Shown piece after piece: positions 36,508 through 47,029 of a stretch of DNA of 64,000 bases. The notes under the pieces are model-generated. The model was not told the origin of the DNA, ran no database searches, and worked only from the letters and a program-made list of their open reading frames with translations. The position numbers and the translations under genes are program-made. The DNA is taken from positions 2,953,501-3,017,500 of the forward strand of contig CP102260.1 of assembly GCA_025146925.1 (NCBI GenBank). Direction: 5' to 3'. The DNA comes from [Bacteroides] pectinophilus. Lineage in GTDB: Bacteria > Bacillota > Clostridia > Lachnospirales > Lachnospiraceae. Each line of letters starts with the position of its first letter. Within the stretch, counting starts at the first letter, position 1.

Positions 36508-39500
36508 TTATTTTTCTTCTGAACCACTCTTTTTCCTTACATAGAATACGGCTCCAATAACAATCAGCATAATACAGATACCTATAATAATGATTATCGT
36601 ATTATTCCATGCATATTTTGAAGTGCTGTCATCTGTCTTAGACGCAGGAATGTTTTCATCTGCTTTGTTGTCTGCCTGACCGTTATCACTCATAATCCTG
36701 GTATCAACAACAATCGTGTAATCTGATGCATGGGTAAATACAAGTTCCACATTTCCATCCGGATCAATCTGTCCGGCACTGATAAATTCCAGTTCACCGG
36801 TCTGTTCATTGTAGTAGAACAGGTTCGCATACAGTCCTGCATTCTTTGATTCCATGTTGACGGTCAGTGTGGCTGTAAATCCAAACTCTCCGTCATAGGC
36901 AAGTGTCAGGTTCATGGAATACCGTTCCCCGGTCACATTGTTGATGACATCCACAGGAATGGATTTTCCTGCGTCGGCTCCGACTGTCACATCAAAATCA
37001 ATATCTCCAGCTGCATCAGTAATATCCTGTCCATTGATTTTCCAAGAAAGACCATTTCCCATATCCAGAACAAGTGTTGTATCTTTGCCCTTGATACTGT
37101 CAATTACATCCTTCGGTACTACCGTCGTTCCGTTCATGGCAACTGTTACCGTATCGCCTGCCTTAGCTTCTTCAAGCTGTGGCTTGATAACATCCCAGCC
37201 TTCCTTGCCGCTGTCGTCCTTGATGTATGGCTTAATTGAATCTCCTTTTTCATTACCATTATCCGTATCAGGCTGTGGCTTCTGATTCTGATTACCATTG
37301 TCTGTGCCAGACTGCGGTTTCTGGTTTTGGCTGCCATTATCCTTGTTGCTGTCATCGGACTTAATCTTAGCGATCGGCTGTGTGTAACTGTGTCCGCACT
37401 TGGAGCAGGTGTAGGTCATGATGCCTTCCTCGGTTGTCGTTGCAGCCTTCGTCACTTTTGATACATAGCTGTGTCCTGTTGCCGGAATATTCTCCGTGTA
37501 GCTGTCTCCACAAGAACAGGTATACGTCCTTACCCCTGCCTCTGTACAGGTTGCTTCCTTCGTAATGCTTCCCGTATAGTTGTGAGTGTGCTTTTCCTCC
37601 GGCAGCTTCGCAATGCTCTCTGTGTAGCTGCTGTTGCATCTGGTGCAGGTGTAGGTTCTGATGCCTTCCTCGGTTGTCGTTGGCTGCTTTGTCACGGTTG
37701 CTTTATAATCATGTCCCAATGCTGCCAGCTCTTTTCCGGTACTCAGAAGTTTATAACAGTCCGTACAATAGGTATCTCCTGCGTATCCGGTCTGCGTACA
37801 GGTTGCTTCCTTTCGGTTCTTCACGGTTGTATGCACATGGTTCGTGGCATCCACTTCACCAAAGGTTTTACTACAAACACTGCATACTGCTTTTGATACG
37901 CAGGTAGCCGGTGTTCCGACCTTGTGCGGTTTTTTCTCGATTGTTGTACCAGCGGCAAGCTTTTCACCACAATCCTTACAGTAAGTATCTCCGGTATAGC
38001 CCTCCTCTTTGCAGGTTGCTTCCCACTGATTCCGTATTTCAGTATGTGTGTGATCACATTTGCTTCTTGTAATCGTAATGCTTACACTTTCTGTCTCGTA
38101 GTTGCCCTTGTCAGCTCCTGTATAAACCGCGGTCGCTGTCACTGCCACACCATCTGCAAGTGCCGTGTCCTTATCAGCCTCCTGCCAGCTCCATCCATCC
38201 GGAAGCGTAATATCGCCAACCTTCTTTGTGCTGTGTGCCGGAGCCATTGCAGCTTGCGGCATGTTCGGTGCCTGAGCTGCCTTATTTACAGTAAGTGCAA
38301 GCTTCGTATCAACTGCATTATAATTATCCTTATCGGATGGTGTAAATGTTACATCATACTCTGTCTTTTTGCTGTCTGCTGCTGTTGGCTTGCTACTGCT
38401 GTTCTTCCATGCAAATGCTCCTGTGATTTCAGTTCCATCTGCTGTCTGATAAGCTGCTTTTCCTCCGGTCAGGGTACTGTCTGAAAGTTTCTGTCCGTAG
38501 GTAAGTGCGCCTGCTGTCGGCTTCTCTGCAATTACCGGTGTTGCTTTAGTTACTTTAACAGTTATTGTTTTAGTTACTGTATTGTAGTTGTCAGCGTCAT
38601 CAGGTGTAAATACTGCCTGATAGCCTTTGTTGTTTACAGTCGGAATGATATTCGTTCCTGTAAAGCTCCATGTTCCGGCAAGTGATTTGCCATCTGCTCC
38701 GGTCACACTGCCGCCTGTCATATCAGAATCAGCAAGTGCAACAGCAGGATTGTATTCACGCTCTGCTACAGTTGGAACTGTTACTACTGCCGGTGTTGCC
38801 TTGGCTACTGTAATAGCCGCTGTTCCGGTAAGTTCCTTGTAATTTTTGCTGTCAGCAGGCTTGAATACCCAGCCCGCCTGTGTGGTTCCGGCTGCCGGTA
38901 TCTCGTCCGGATTGCTCCATGAAAAAATACCTTCTATCACATCATCTGTACCGGCTTCCACAAAAACGGTATTTCCGAGTGTCAGCTTTGAAATCTTTTC
39001 ACCATAGATCAGCACGTTGCTTCTGTTTCCACCCTTAATCTCTACTGCCTTTTTCGCTACGGTCACAGTCAAGCTTTGTTCTGCCACATCCGCGTACTCT
39101 GCATTTCCCTGAACCTTATACCAAACGGTGTATTCCCCGGCATTTTTCGCTGTGGGGAGCTGCTCACTCCACTCAGAATCGTCAAGCCGGTAGAGCATCG
39201 TGCCGCCAGTGGTCTTGCCTGCTGTAACCAGCGCCTGTTCTGTACCATTGTAGGTCAGGGCGTTTGCCGTAGGTGCCGTAACAGTGGGGACAAGCTTGTT
39301 GGTCGCATTGACATTGACTGTCAGCGTGATGTCCTCATAGTTTGTGCTCTTGATCACTACGGTCACTGTGCCCACAGAGCCGATGGTTTCCACGTCATTT
39401 TTCTGAATGGGCAAAATCAGCTTGCCGTTTTCGATCCTTGCCGTGCCAACGGCGTAATAGCCGCTGGACAAGTTGATAGTTGGTGCGCCGTAGGTCACCG

Positions 39501-42500
39501 CGCCGTACTCCCTGGGAGCCTCCAGCGCAGGCAGCAGCGCGGACAGATCAACCGTATACGTCGCCGCGTGGTTGTTCGCGACTTGAAGCGCCTTGGCCGC
39601 GGGGGCAGCGATGCTCGCACTGCCGATAAAAACAAGCTGACGGCCGCCGCTGCTGCCGTATTCGATCTGCATCACCCTGCTGCCATCGGCAAAGACAAAG
39701 TTGCCGCCGGATGTCAGCGTCATTGTGCCGGTGAAGGTTCTGTCTCCGGCTTCTGCGGAGTCGAATTTCATATTGCTCAACTGGTAGTCGCTCTTGTCCA
39801 AATTAAGATTATCCAAAGTCGACAATATAGGATTCCGCGGGTTCTTCGAATCAAGCATAAAACCGGCTAACGCGTCGATTCCGTTTGTGCTGTCAGTCAC
39901 TGCATCTGTACCATCGTATATCTTTTCAATCTTGGCAGGACAAAGGTTTTTAACCGACAGCTCATACGGCTCAAGCGTCCATGTCACCGACTTTTCACCC
40001 GTATAATTGCCTATGCCCTCGATGGTCAGCGTGTGCGTTCCGGCATTCTTTGCCTTATTGCTCGAATCTTTAATGGTGTAATCTTTATCCAATTCCAGCG
40101 GCTGTCCGTTGTAGGTCACCTCAAATTTGTATTCTACATCGCTAAACGCGCTGAAAGAAAACGGAGTAACCACCAGGCGGTTGTCTGACGAATTTCCGGT
40201 GTTGCCCGTGTCCGGCTTCTGCGTAATGACCGTTCGGTCGTCCTTCAGATTGGCAGGCACGACATTTATCGTATAGTCCTTGACTGCCACCTGCCATTGC
40301 ATTGCTCCGTTGGGTCTATCCAGCCCTGTGATTACGCAGAATACATCCAGCCTATCACCGACCTTCACGTCAGCCACTCTATTCTCCGTCATATGTTCTG
40401 CGCCGCTGTTCGTTCTGCGATACCACTTCACCTCGTATACGCCCACATTTTCACCGGGCGAGGCAACCATGAAGGGGATGCTGCCGTTAATGGGAACATT
40501 TGCCGCGTTCGAAGTCGATCTAAAGTCGTGAGGGGCTTGCTTGATATCGAATTTTTCCCAGTTTTGCGCCGCCGCATCAACCCGTTTATCAAGGCTTGTG
40601 CCTGTAGCGTAATATTGGTGATCCAGCACATCCGCGAGAATCTTGCCGCTTGGCAGATCATACGCGCCAAGGCTGCCGCCCGTGGCGGAAACATGCATGC
40701 CCTCAGCCCAATCCTCTATATTCAGTTGGCCAAGGCTGCCGCCCTGGATGGAAAGATTTGTGTTTGCGGAGCAATTCTGTACATCCAGCTCGTCAACGCT
40801 GCCGCCCTTCAGCGCAACGACAGCGCCGCCGGTCATCTTCAGATTGCCGACAAAACCGTTCTCCAGCGTAAAGCTCCCGCGCTGACTCCCATCAAGGAGG
40901 ATATTCGTAATCTGACCGCGCTCCGTGCCGTCGGTAACCGTCAAATGCATATTGTTAGTGGGCTTGAATGCGCCGTCATCTTTAACCGACATCATATGTC
41001 CGTTCAGATCAAGCGTATTGCCGTTCGGGCGATAACCAACGCTCCACGTAGCATCTGCCGCTTCAGCTTCATAATCTGTATACAGCTTTAATATACCGTT
41101 AGCCTTCTCATCTTCGGCATCGCCCAGCCAAGCTTTGAAGGCATCCTTCCATTGGTCTGCGGTATAGAGATTGCCATCCACCGAGGCTGCGAATTTGCCG
41201 CTCTTGCCGCAGTATTCGCATGTCGCTACGCCAGTTGTTGCATCCGGTTTCATGTCCGGATGCAGGCATTTTACGACCTTGACGTTGGAGATAGACGCGC
41301 CTTGGAGTGTTTTTGTGTACTCCACATACGACCCATCTTCATTCTGGTATGCATAGCCATCTGCAAGCAGTTCGCCAAGTTTGACCGGCTGGTGATTCGC
41401 TGCCCAAATCTCATTAAAGCTGCCGCCGCTCAATTTAGTCTTTTTCAGTTCGTCAAGTTGATTATTCCCGAACGTCAGTTTTCCGATCGTACCTGCATTC
41501 GGCCCTACGATCACTGCGGCTTCCCGCGTTTCTGCTTCATAGTTCGAGCTATCCGATATATTGATCGCGCTGATCGTACCGCCTTCCCACTCGCTCAAAT
41601 CCAGCGTAGCCTTCGGGGAAACACCGCTGTAGCCGCCCACCCCATCTAGACTTTCGTGACCGCCTTCTCCGATGATTTTCAATGTGCAGGATGTAGGCTT
41701 GTTATTGTCCCCAATATCAATCCAGCCACCGGTGATCGTATGCCCGTTCAGATCCAGCGTAACAATTTTACCATCTCCGGTAATCTCCGCTCTGGATTGA
41801 GGAGTTATGCCCCATTCAATATTCGCCAGCAGCGTGACAGTTGTGCCATTCTCTGCCGCATTCATCGCTGACTTAAAGTCTGTGCCGTAGGTGGTCTTGC
41901 CGCCGTTTTCGATCTTCACGAGCATCTGCGCCTTGCAGGTAAAGCATGTGCCATCGTTATCCACGCCCTTATGCGAGCACTCGCTCTGGCAAATTTTACA
42001 CTTGCCAGTACTGCTATCATATTCATGATTTTCGGACTTGCCGCACGCGCAGCTGTGGAGATGTGGATACTGGCTATCCAACTTCCATTCATGCTCATGC
42101 TTCACGATGGTAACGTTGTCCGAACATGTGTAAGCTCTGGTATTTGCATACTCTTTTTCTTTGCCTTCTACAAGGCTTTCTGTTTTAACGCAGACATGAT
42201 TCTCTGCCAGCAGGGCAGACACCTTTGCGTAGACGCTCGACCCCTTGACCGATAACTGTTTCCCGTTCACCGTCTGACTGTCGTAGTCTACTTTGAACGC
42301 GCCTTGGGTCAGCCCCTTTGTCAGTTCTGCGCTCCCTGTAATCGTCAGGCCGCCATTCAAATCCAAATCGCCGTTAAATTCCAATTCGCCGCCCTCGGCA
42401 TAAACCGCAGGCTCGCACGGTCTTGTATTTCTAGGGACGCCGCCCAAGCCGCCCGTGGCCGTCAGCTTGCCGTTAAAAATCAGCTTGCCGTCCGTAACCT

Positions 42501-44253
42501 TGACCGCAGGAGCAATCGCAGGATTAGTCAAAGTACTACTGCCTTCGTTTTCTGCGGCTGTTGCGGTCACATCTTTCTCAAATGTCACCGTGCCGCCCTT
42601 GACAAGAATCGCAGGTGCGGCGGACAAATTCTGCGCACTGCCGGTTACATTCAAAGTATCCTCAAAAATCAGTTCGCCACCCGTAACCTCGATTGCGGGT
42701 GCGACCAATTCTTGGCTTGTGGCTGTCTGGCTGATGGTTGCCGCGCCTGTGATTTTCAGCGTGCCCGCCTCAACCGTGATAATCGGATTGCCCTGATGTT
42801 CCAGAGAATGCCCCGCCATATCTAATGTGATCGTTTTGTCCGGATAATTGAACACAAACCCATCGTCGATAGCCGTATTGCCGCTCGCCTCGGAATACAG
42901 CGTTACAAGCGCCTTAGCGCCTGTTATTTCAGAAGCTTCATCCATAGCTTCCTGCAAAGAATCATGGATACTAAGCCACGTGCCTTGGGCTATCGGCTTA
43001 AAGTGGCACTTCGTGCATTCGCCTGTTGTACTATCCCATTCGTGGGTTTCCGGCGAACCGCTGGTATAATCGCAGTACTGGCATCCTGAAACGTGATGCT
43101 CCTTACTATGTGTTGGCACAGTCTCAACCGTATGCGGAATCACATCGCCAAACGTATTCCCGCAGGGGCATTTCTGACGGTGCCCCCCGTCTCCGACCGA
43201 CACAGATCCTTCAGAGCCATTGTTCCCGCAATTCGCCTTTAGCGTTGTATTGCCCGTATTAAAGCCGCATTGCTTACAACTCTTTATATGTTGTGTATCG
43301 CCGGATGGCGTATAAACGGCATTGTGATGCTCGCAGTAGTCCAGCACGAGTTCCACGCCCGATATGGAGGATGCCCCCCACTCCGAGGGCGATTTCGCCT
43401 CACCGTCAAGGACGCCTTCGTGTATCGGCTTTGTGCTGTACAACTCGACATTGTCAACAAGTTTCTTGGAACTCCCACCGTTGATCGTCACCTTGCCGCT
43501 GCTGATACCCAGCCTTGGCGCAGATCCACTTTCAGAACGGATCGCCGCGCCATCGCCATTGGAATTATTGATGATCAACTCACCGACATTGGCACCATTG
43601 TTCGATTGCCCGTAAATGTAAAATGCGTTGCCACCGCTGTGGATCAAAGCACCGTTAACCGTCAGCGTCGCGCCTTGGCAAAGCACCAGACCGCCATCTT
43701 TCGAACCGTCTACCGTCAAGTCACCGCTGATGGTTATGTTGCCTTGAACGATGTAGTACTTGCCGCTCAAAGTCGTATCATTTTCCGTGAGTACAGGACC
43801 TGTTCGATCAAAACTGGTATCCTTTATAATGTCACCATTTGCATCAGCACCGTCCGGATTGATTGTTACATCCGCCAGCGGCGCAATCTGCCCATTGAAC
43901 CAGCCGAACAGCGCCTCAAAGCATTCCGCGCCCGTGATCTGCGTCTGCTGCTCCGCCGTCAGCGCGTCATAGGCATCATATGCCTCCTGAATCGCCATGT
44001 ATGCCGCCAAAACCTCGTCGTCATCCATCGCGGGCAGTTCGTCCGCATCGGGCAGCGCGTCGATCTGTGCCTGCACGGCGGCCACGGCTTCCGCGCCGGC
44101 CTTCGCCTTGGCTTCCGCTTCCGCGTCAGCGCCCGCCGTTTCCACGGTGGACGTGCCGTCCACAGGCCCCAGCTCGTCCGCCAGCGCGGGCGCGGGCAGG
44201 AGCGTCAGGCACAGGGCCAGCGCCATGAACATACTCAATACTCGTTTTTTCAT
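36508..44253 (-). CDS. Giant cell-surface protein with MBG-like and cysteine-rich repeats
   Basis: 2581 residues. It has a signal peptide (residues 1-25, cleaved after PAPALA), then beta-helix-like repeats rich in DGTVTL/LTVNG-type strands. A long stack of MBG/YDG-like repeats follows (for example TPVIAEKPTAGALTYGQKLSD). Near the C terminus are repeats of the form TCTEAGVRTYTCSCGDSYTE, each with CxxC. A transmembrane helix at about 2544-2567 precedes a basic tail. No LPXTG sorting motif is seen. It should be an adhesin-like protein exposed on the cell. The 5' two-thirds are much richer in G+C than the 3' part. GGAGG precedes the start. Confidence 0.85.
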   Translation of the reverse strand: MKKRVLSMFMALALCLTLLPAPALADELGPVDGTSTVETAGADAEAEAKAKAGAEAVAAVQAQIDALPDADELPAMDDDEVLAAYMAIQEAYDAYDALTAEQQTQITGAECFEALFGWFNGQIAPLADVTINPDGADANGDIIKDTSFDRTGPVLTENDTTLSGKYYIVQGNITISGDLTVDGSKDGGLVLCQGATLTVNGALIHSGGNAFYIYGQSNNGANVGELIINNSNGDGAAIRSESGSAPRLGISSGKVTINGGSSKKLVDNVELYSTKPIHEGVLDGEAKSPSEWGASSISGVELVLDYCEHHNAVYTPSGDTQHIKSCKQCGFNTGNTTLKANCGNNGSEGSVSVGDGGHRQKCPCGNTFGDVIPHTVETVPTHSKEHHVSGCQYCDYTSGSPETHEWDSTTGECTKCHFKPIAQGTWLSIHDSLQEAMDEASEITGAKALVTLYSEASGNTAIDDGFVFNYPDKTITLDMAGHSLEHQGNPIITVEAGTLKITGAATISQTATSQELVAPAIEVTGGELIFEDTLNVTGSAQNLSAAPAILVKGGTVTFEKDVTATAAENEGSSTLTNPAIAPAVKVTDGKLIFNGKLTATGGLGGVPRNTRPCEPAVYAEGGELEFNGDLDLNGGLTITGSAELTKGLTQGAFKVDYDSQTVNGKQLSVKGSSVYAKVSALLAENHVCVKTESLVEGKEKEYANTRAYTCSDNVTIVKHEHEWKLDSQYPHLHSCACGKSENHEYDSSTGKCKICQSECSHKGVDNDGTCFTCKAQMLVKIENGGKTTYGTDFKSAMNAAENGTTVTLLANIEWGITPQSRAEITGDGKIVTLDLNGHTITGGWIDIGDNNKPTSCTLKIIGEGGHESLDGVGGYSGVSPKATLDLSEWEGGTISAINISDSSNYEAETREAAVIVGPNAGTIGKLTFGNNQLDELKKTKLSGGSFNEIWAANHQPVKLGELLADGYAYQNEDGSYVEYTKTLQGASISNVKVVKCLHPDMKPDATTGVATCEYCGKSGKFAASVDGNLYTADQWKDAFKAWLGDAEDEKANGILKLYTDYEAEAADATWSVGYRPNGNTLDLNGHMMSVKDDGAFKPTNNMHLTVTDGTERGQITNILLDGSQRGSFTLENGFVGNLKMTGGAVVALKGGSVDELDVQNCSANTNLSIQGGSLGQLNIEDWAEGMHVSATGGSLGAYDLPSGKILADVLDHQYYATGTSLDKRVDAAAQNWEKFDIKQAPHDFRSTSNAANVPINGSIPFMVASPGENVGVYEVKWYRRTNSGAEHMTENRVADVKVGDRLDVFCVITGLDRPNGAMQWQVAVKDYTINVVPANLKDDRTVITQKPDTGNTGNSSDNRLVVTPFSFSAFSDVEYKFEVTYNGQPLELDKDYTIKDSSNKAKNAGTHTLTIEGIGNYTGEKSVTWTLEPYELSVKNLCPAKIEKIYDGTDAVTDSTNGIDALAGFMLDSKNPRNPILSTLDNLNLDKSDYQLSNMKFDSAEAGDRTFTGTMTLTSGGNFVFADGSRVMQIEYGSSGGRQLVFIGSASIAAPAAKALQVANNHAATYTVDLSALLPALEAPREYGAVTYGAPTINLSSGYYAVGTARIENGKLILPIQKNDVETIGSVGTVTVVIKSTNYEDITLTVNVNATNKLVPTVTAPTANALTYNGTEQALVTAGKTTGGTMLYRLDDSEWSEQLPTAKNAGEYTVWYKVQGNAEYADVAEQSLTVTVAKKAVEIKGGNRSNVLIYGEKISKLTLGNTVFVEAGTDDVIEGIFSWSNPDEIPAAGTTQAGWVFKPADSKNYKELTGTAAITVAKATPAVVTVPTVAEREYNPAVALADSDMTGGSVTGADGKSLAGTWSFTGTNIIPTVNNKGYQAVFTPDDADNYNTVTKTITVKVTKATPVIAEKPTAGALTYGQKLSDSTLTGGKAAYQTADGTEITGAFAWKNSSSKPTAADSKKTEYDVTFTPSDKDNYNAVDTKLALTVNKAAQAPNMPQAAMAPAHSTKKVGDITLPDGWSWQEADKDTALADGVAVTATAVYTGADKGNYETESVSITITRSKCDHTHTEIRNQWEATCKEEGYTGDTYCKDCGEKLAAGTTIEKKPHKVGTPATCVSKAVCSVCSKTFGEVDATNHVHTTVKNRKEATCTQTGYAGDTYCTDCYKLLSTGKELAALGHDYKATVTKQPTTTEEGIRTYTCTRCNSSYTESIAKLPEEKHTHNYTGSITKEATCTEAGVRTYTCSCGDSYTENIPATGHSYVSKVTKAATTTEEGIMTYTCSKCGHSYTQPIAKIKSDDSNKDNGSQNQKPQSGTDNGNQNQKPQPDTDNGNEKGDSIKPYIKDDSGKEGWDVIKPQLEEAKAGDTVTVAMNGTTVVPKDVIDSIKGKDTTLVLDMGNGLSWKINGQDITDAAGDIDFDVTVGADAGKSIPVDVINNVTGERYSMNLTLAYDGEFGFTATLTVNMESKNAGLYANLFYYNEQTGELEFISAGQIDPDGNVELVFTHASDYTIVVDTRIMSDNGQADNKADENIPASKTDDSTSKYAWNNTIIIIIGICIMLIVIGAVFYVRKKSGSEEK

Positions 44254-44315
44254 ATCTTTCCTCCTTAAAATCAGTTTGCGTTTATGTCGAATCCGGCGTC
44301 CGCCGGACGTTGTTT

Positions 44316-46679
44316 TTATAACTCTTCCGGTACCAGATGCAGCTTTTTCGCTGCTGTCTTGGCCTCCGCCCGGCGCTTCACATCCAGCTTTTCAAGAATG
44401 TGGCTGACATGGGTCTTCACGGTCGGCAGCTTCACATCCATGATCTGTGCGATCTCGGCGTTGGACTTGTCCGCACAGAGCAGATGGAGAATTTGCAGCT
44501 CCGTGGGCGTCAGCTCCTCACCGGGGGCAAGGCGGGGTTCGAGGAAATGCGGGTAGAACGCCGCCTGCGTCCGCACCGCCGCCATCAGCCGCTTGCGCCA
44601 TGCTTTGTCGCCGTCCCAGTCCAGCGCTTCCAGCAGCGGCAGCACCGCCGTGCCGTATACGCTGACGGTGCGGATGAAGCGGTACTCCGCCGCCGCGTCC
44701 AGCGCCGCCGTCAATCGCTCGCGCCACCGCTCATCCTTCTTGCGGCGCAGGGCGATGGCAGTCAGGACATTCAGGTGGATGCCGTCGATGATGCGGGCGC
44801 AGTTTTGAATGTACGGCTCCAGAGGGGCAAGCGTCAGCTGCGCCGTGTCCGGTCTACCGTCCTCCAGCTCCACCATTGCCTGCGTGAGATACTGGTAGCG
44901 CCGCATGACGTTCAGGTGCGTGAGTTCGCGCGGGGCTTTTTCCCGATACCACGCGTCTGCCGCATCAAGGTCGCCGGTGTGCATGTCAATACGGCAGAGC
45001 ATGGCGTCCATATTGGGCAGAAAGCGTGTCAAACCGCGCTCGGCAAAGCATTCACGGAGTACCTCGATGGTGCGCCGCGCGTCGGCGGGCTGCCCGTTTG
45101 CAAGCTGGCTGCGAGCCAGCAATCCACTGACGGCGAACTCCATGTCCGGCGTGCCGTGGTTGCGCACCTCGTTCATCTGCGGGAGAAGGGACAGCATCCG
45201 CCCTGTGACGTCCTCGCCCTTTTCAAACTTACTTTCGGCAATGGCGCAGTCCGCAAGGCCCATGCCGTCCCTCCCCAGTACAGCCTCCACAGGGAGACGG
45301 AGGGTCTTGTAGAGCAGGTCGTCCTTTTTGCTCCATTCGGAAAAGTCCTTGCCGCCATTCATGATGCTCGGCAGCGCGCTCGTGACGGAAAAGGACGGCA
45401 GCGCCACCTCTTTGTTCGTCAGCAGACGGAACACGGCGGGGATGGTCTCCGTCAGACCGTTCACGCCCCGCTGTGGCAGGGAGATGTCCAGCCATGCAAG
45501 GCGGCTGCGCGCCTGCTTTCCGGCGGCATCCTGCCTGCCGCAGTGTTCGGCAAACTTTTGCAGTTCGCCATACCAGCGCTCCGAGCCTTCGTAATCCATG
45601 GCCAGTGCGCAGAGCATACTCATGCCCTGCATCAGCGAGGGGGAGGCGAGAATTTCCGTCTCCGGCAAGCTGCGGTAGTATTTTTCCATCTCGGCATAGT
45701 GACCCATGCCGGGGTGGAGTTCTGCATTACGCACCAGCAGCTCAGAAACCTTGGAATTGTCACCGCCGCTGGTGTAGCATTCCAGGGCATGGGCGTAGTC
45801 CTCCTTCAGCTCATAGTACAGCCCGCCCCGGCTGAAGAGCGCTTTGCGCTTTTCCTCGGTATACTCCCGTTCCATCTCCCAGAGGAGAAAAGCCCTGAAA
45901 CCCGGCCAGAAGTGGAAGCGCTGGCAGTCTTCGTAGCGCAGCATAGTAGTGTATCGAAGAAGCCAGTCCAGCCGTTCGCCGGCACGGGGATCGCCGCTGA
46001 CCATCCGCGCCATTTCCAGGTCAAAGCTTTCAAAGGGGGCCAGCTCCAACAGGAAGTGCCTCACCGGCAGGTCAAAGCGCCTATAGATGGCGGTCTCAAA
46101 GTAGAGGAACACCTCGTGGAACACCCGCGCCACCAGCTCCGGCGTCCACGGCTTGTCCTGGGACATGCACCTCACCGTGATGGCCACACCCAGCGGATAG
46201 CCCACGGATTCTTTCAAAATTCCATCGATCTCGCTATCTGTTACGTTTACTCCCGAAAGCTGAAACAGCCGCCGCACATCGCCCGCGTCAAAAAGCAGGT
46301 CGTCGGCCTCCAGCACCGTCATCAGCCCCGTGTACTGAAACGCCGTCAGGCAGCCGGGCGGCACACCGCGCGAGAGCAGCACAAAACGGTGCTCCGGACT
46401 TGAGCGAATCAGTTCGCAAAGAGCCTGCTGCCTGGCTTCCTCCTGCATGAGCTGAAGATCGTCAATCACCAGAATGTCCCAATCCTGCGCTGACGGTGGA
46501 ATCACGCAGTCTGGGTCTGCCGCACTTAGCCGCAGCACGTTCCGACCGCGCAGCAGGGCGTCCGCCAGTACTGTCTTTCCAAAGCCGCAGGGCGCACTGA
46601 AAAAAAGGACTCTGCCATGCAACATGAAGCTGTCAAACCGTTTCTGAACGGAGGTCTTTATGATGATATTTTTGGTCAT
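44316..46679 (-). CDS. MalT-type LuxR-family ATP-dependent transcription regulator
   Basis: 787 residues. Walker A is FFSAPCGFGKTVLADALL near residue 30 and Walker B is DILVIDDLQLM. Helical repeats of the TPR kind fill the middle. The C-terminal LuxR helix-turn-helix reads LTPTELQILHLLCADKSNAEIAQIMDVKLPTVKTHVSHILEKL. The start at 46679 has GGGAGG. It is the gene just upstream of the giant surface protein, on the same strand, so it probably switches that gene on. Its G+C content is clearly above that of the core genes, suggesting transfer. Confidence 0.87.
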   Translation of the reverse strand: MTKNIIIKTSVQKRFDSFMLHGRVLFFSAPCGFGKTVLADALLRGRNVLRLSAADPDCVIPPSAQDWDILVIDDLQLMQEEARQQALCELIRSSPEHRFVLLSRGVPPGCLTAFQYTGLMTVLEADDLLFDAGDVRRLFQLSGVNVTDSEIDGILKESVGYPLGVAITVRCMSQDKPWTPELVARVFHEVFLYFETAIYRRFDLPVRHFLLELAPFESFDLEMARMVSGDPRAGERLDWLLRYTTMLRYEDCQRFHFWPGFRAFLLWEMEREYTEEKRKALFSRGGLYYELKEDYAHALECYTSGGDNSKVSELLVRNAELHPGMGHYAEMEKYYRSLPETEILASPSLMQGMSMLCALAMDYEGSERWYGELQKFAEHCGRQDAAGKQARSRLAWLDISLPQRGVNGLTETIPAVFRLLTNKEVALPSFSVTSALPSIMNGGKDFSEWSKKDDLLYKTLRLPVEAVLGRDGMGLADCAIAESKFEKGEDVTGRMLSLLPQMNEVRNHGTPDMEFAVSGLLARSQLANGQPADARRTIEVLRECFAERGLTRFLPNMDAMLCRIDMHTGDLDAADAWYREKAPRELTHLNVMRRYQYLTQAMVELEDGRPDTAQLTLAPLEPYIQNCARIIDGIHLNVLTAIALRRKKDERWRERLTAALDAAAEYRFIRTVSVYGTAVLPLLEALDWDGDKAWRKRLMAAVRTQAAFYPHFLEPRLAPGEELTPTELQILHLLCADKSNAEIAQIMDVKLPTVKTHVSHILEKLDVKRRAEAKTAAKKLHLVPEEL

Positions 46680-46915
46680 TTCTTTCCTCCCTTTGATACA
46701 GAGTGAGATTTCCATAAGCCTTTCGCAACCTATCTTAAATTATATTATACGAGTCTGTTTCAAAATGTAAATCATACCAAAGGATGAGACACGCTGCATG
46801 CGTTAATTGTCATCATGCCAAGAGAGGGCATACATTCAATGATTATGAAATCATAAAAATCTCTTAACTTCTCTACCAAAGATTTAAGTGTCAGTTCTCT
46901 GCTCATTGCACACGC

Positions 46916-46957
46916 AAAAAAATCCGCCCAGATTAGAACCTAATCTAATCTGAACGG
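46916..46957 (-). terminator. Orphan terminator-like hairpin
   Basis: Arms CAGATTAG (46929-46936) and CTAATCTG (46945-46952), extended by CCG/CGG, with seven T on the minus strand. No gene ends here; it lies after the terminator of RNA copy B and may be a backup. Confidence 0.6.
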
Positions 46958-47029
46958 AATACTCATTCAGGCTTGATATTTTCCAAGCATAAATCTCATT
47001 TTTTTAGTTTCCTGTTAGCAGAAAAACAA

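Noticed and set aside
39076-44268. Several plus-strand frames of 130-330 codons opposite the giant surface protein
   Set aside because: They are confined to the G+C-rich part of the gene and show no domains; best explained as shadows.
44337-46403. Long 688-codon plus-strand frame opposite the LuxR-type regulator
   Set aside because: It is an antisense shadow caused by the high G+C third positions; it has no known domain or ribosome site, while the minus-strand protein has a complete MalT-type architecture.
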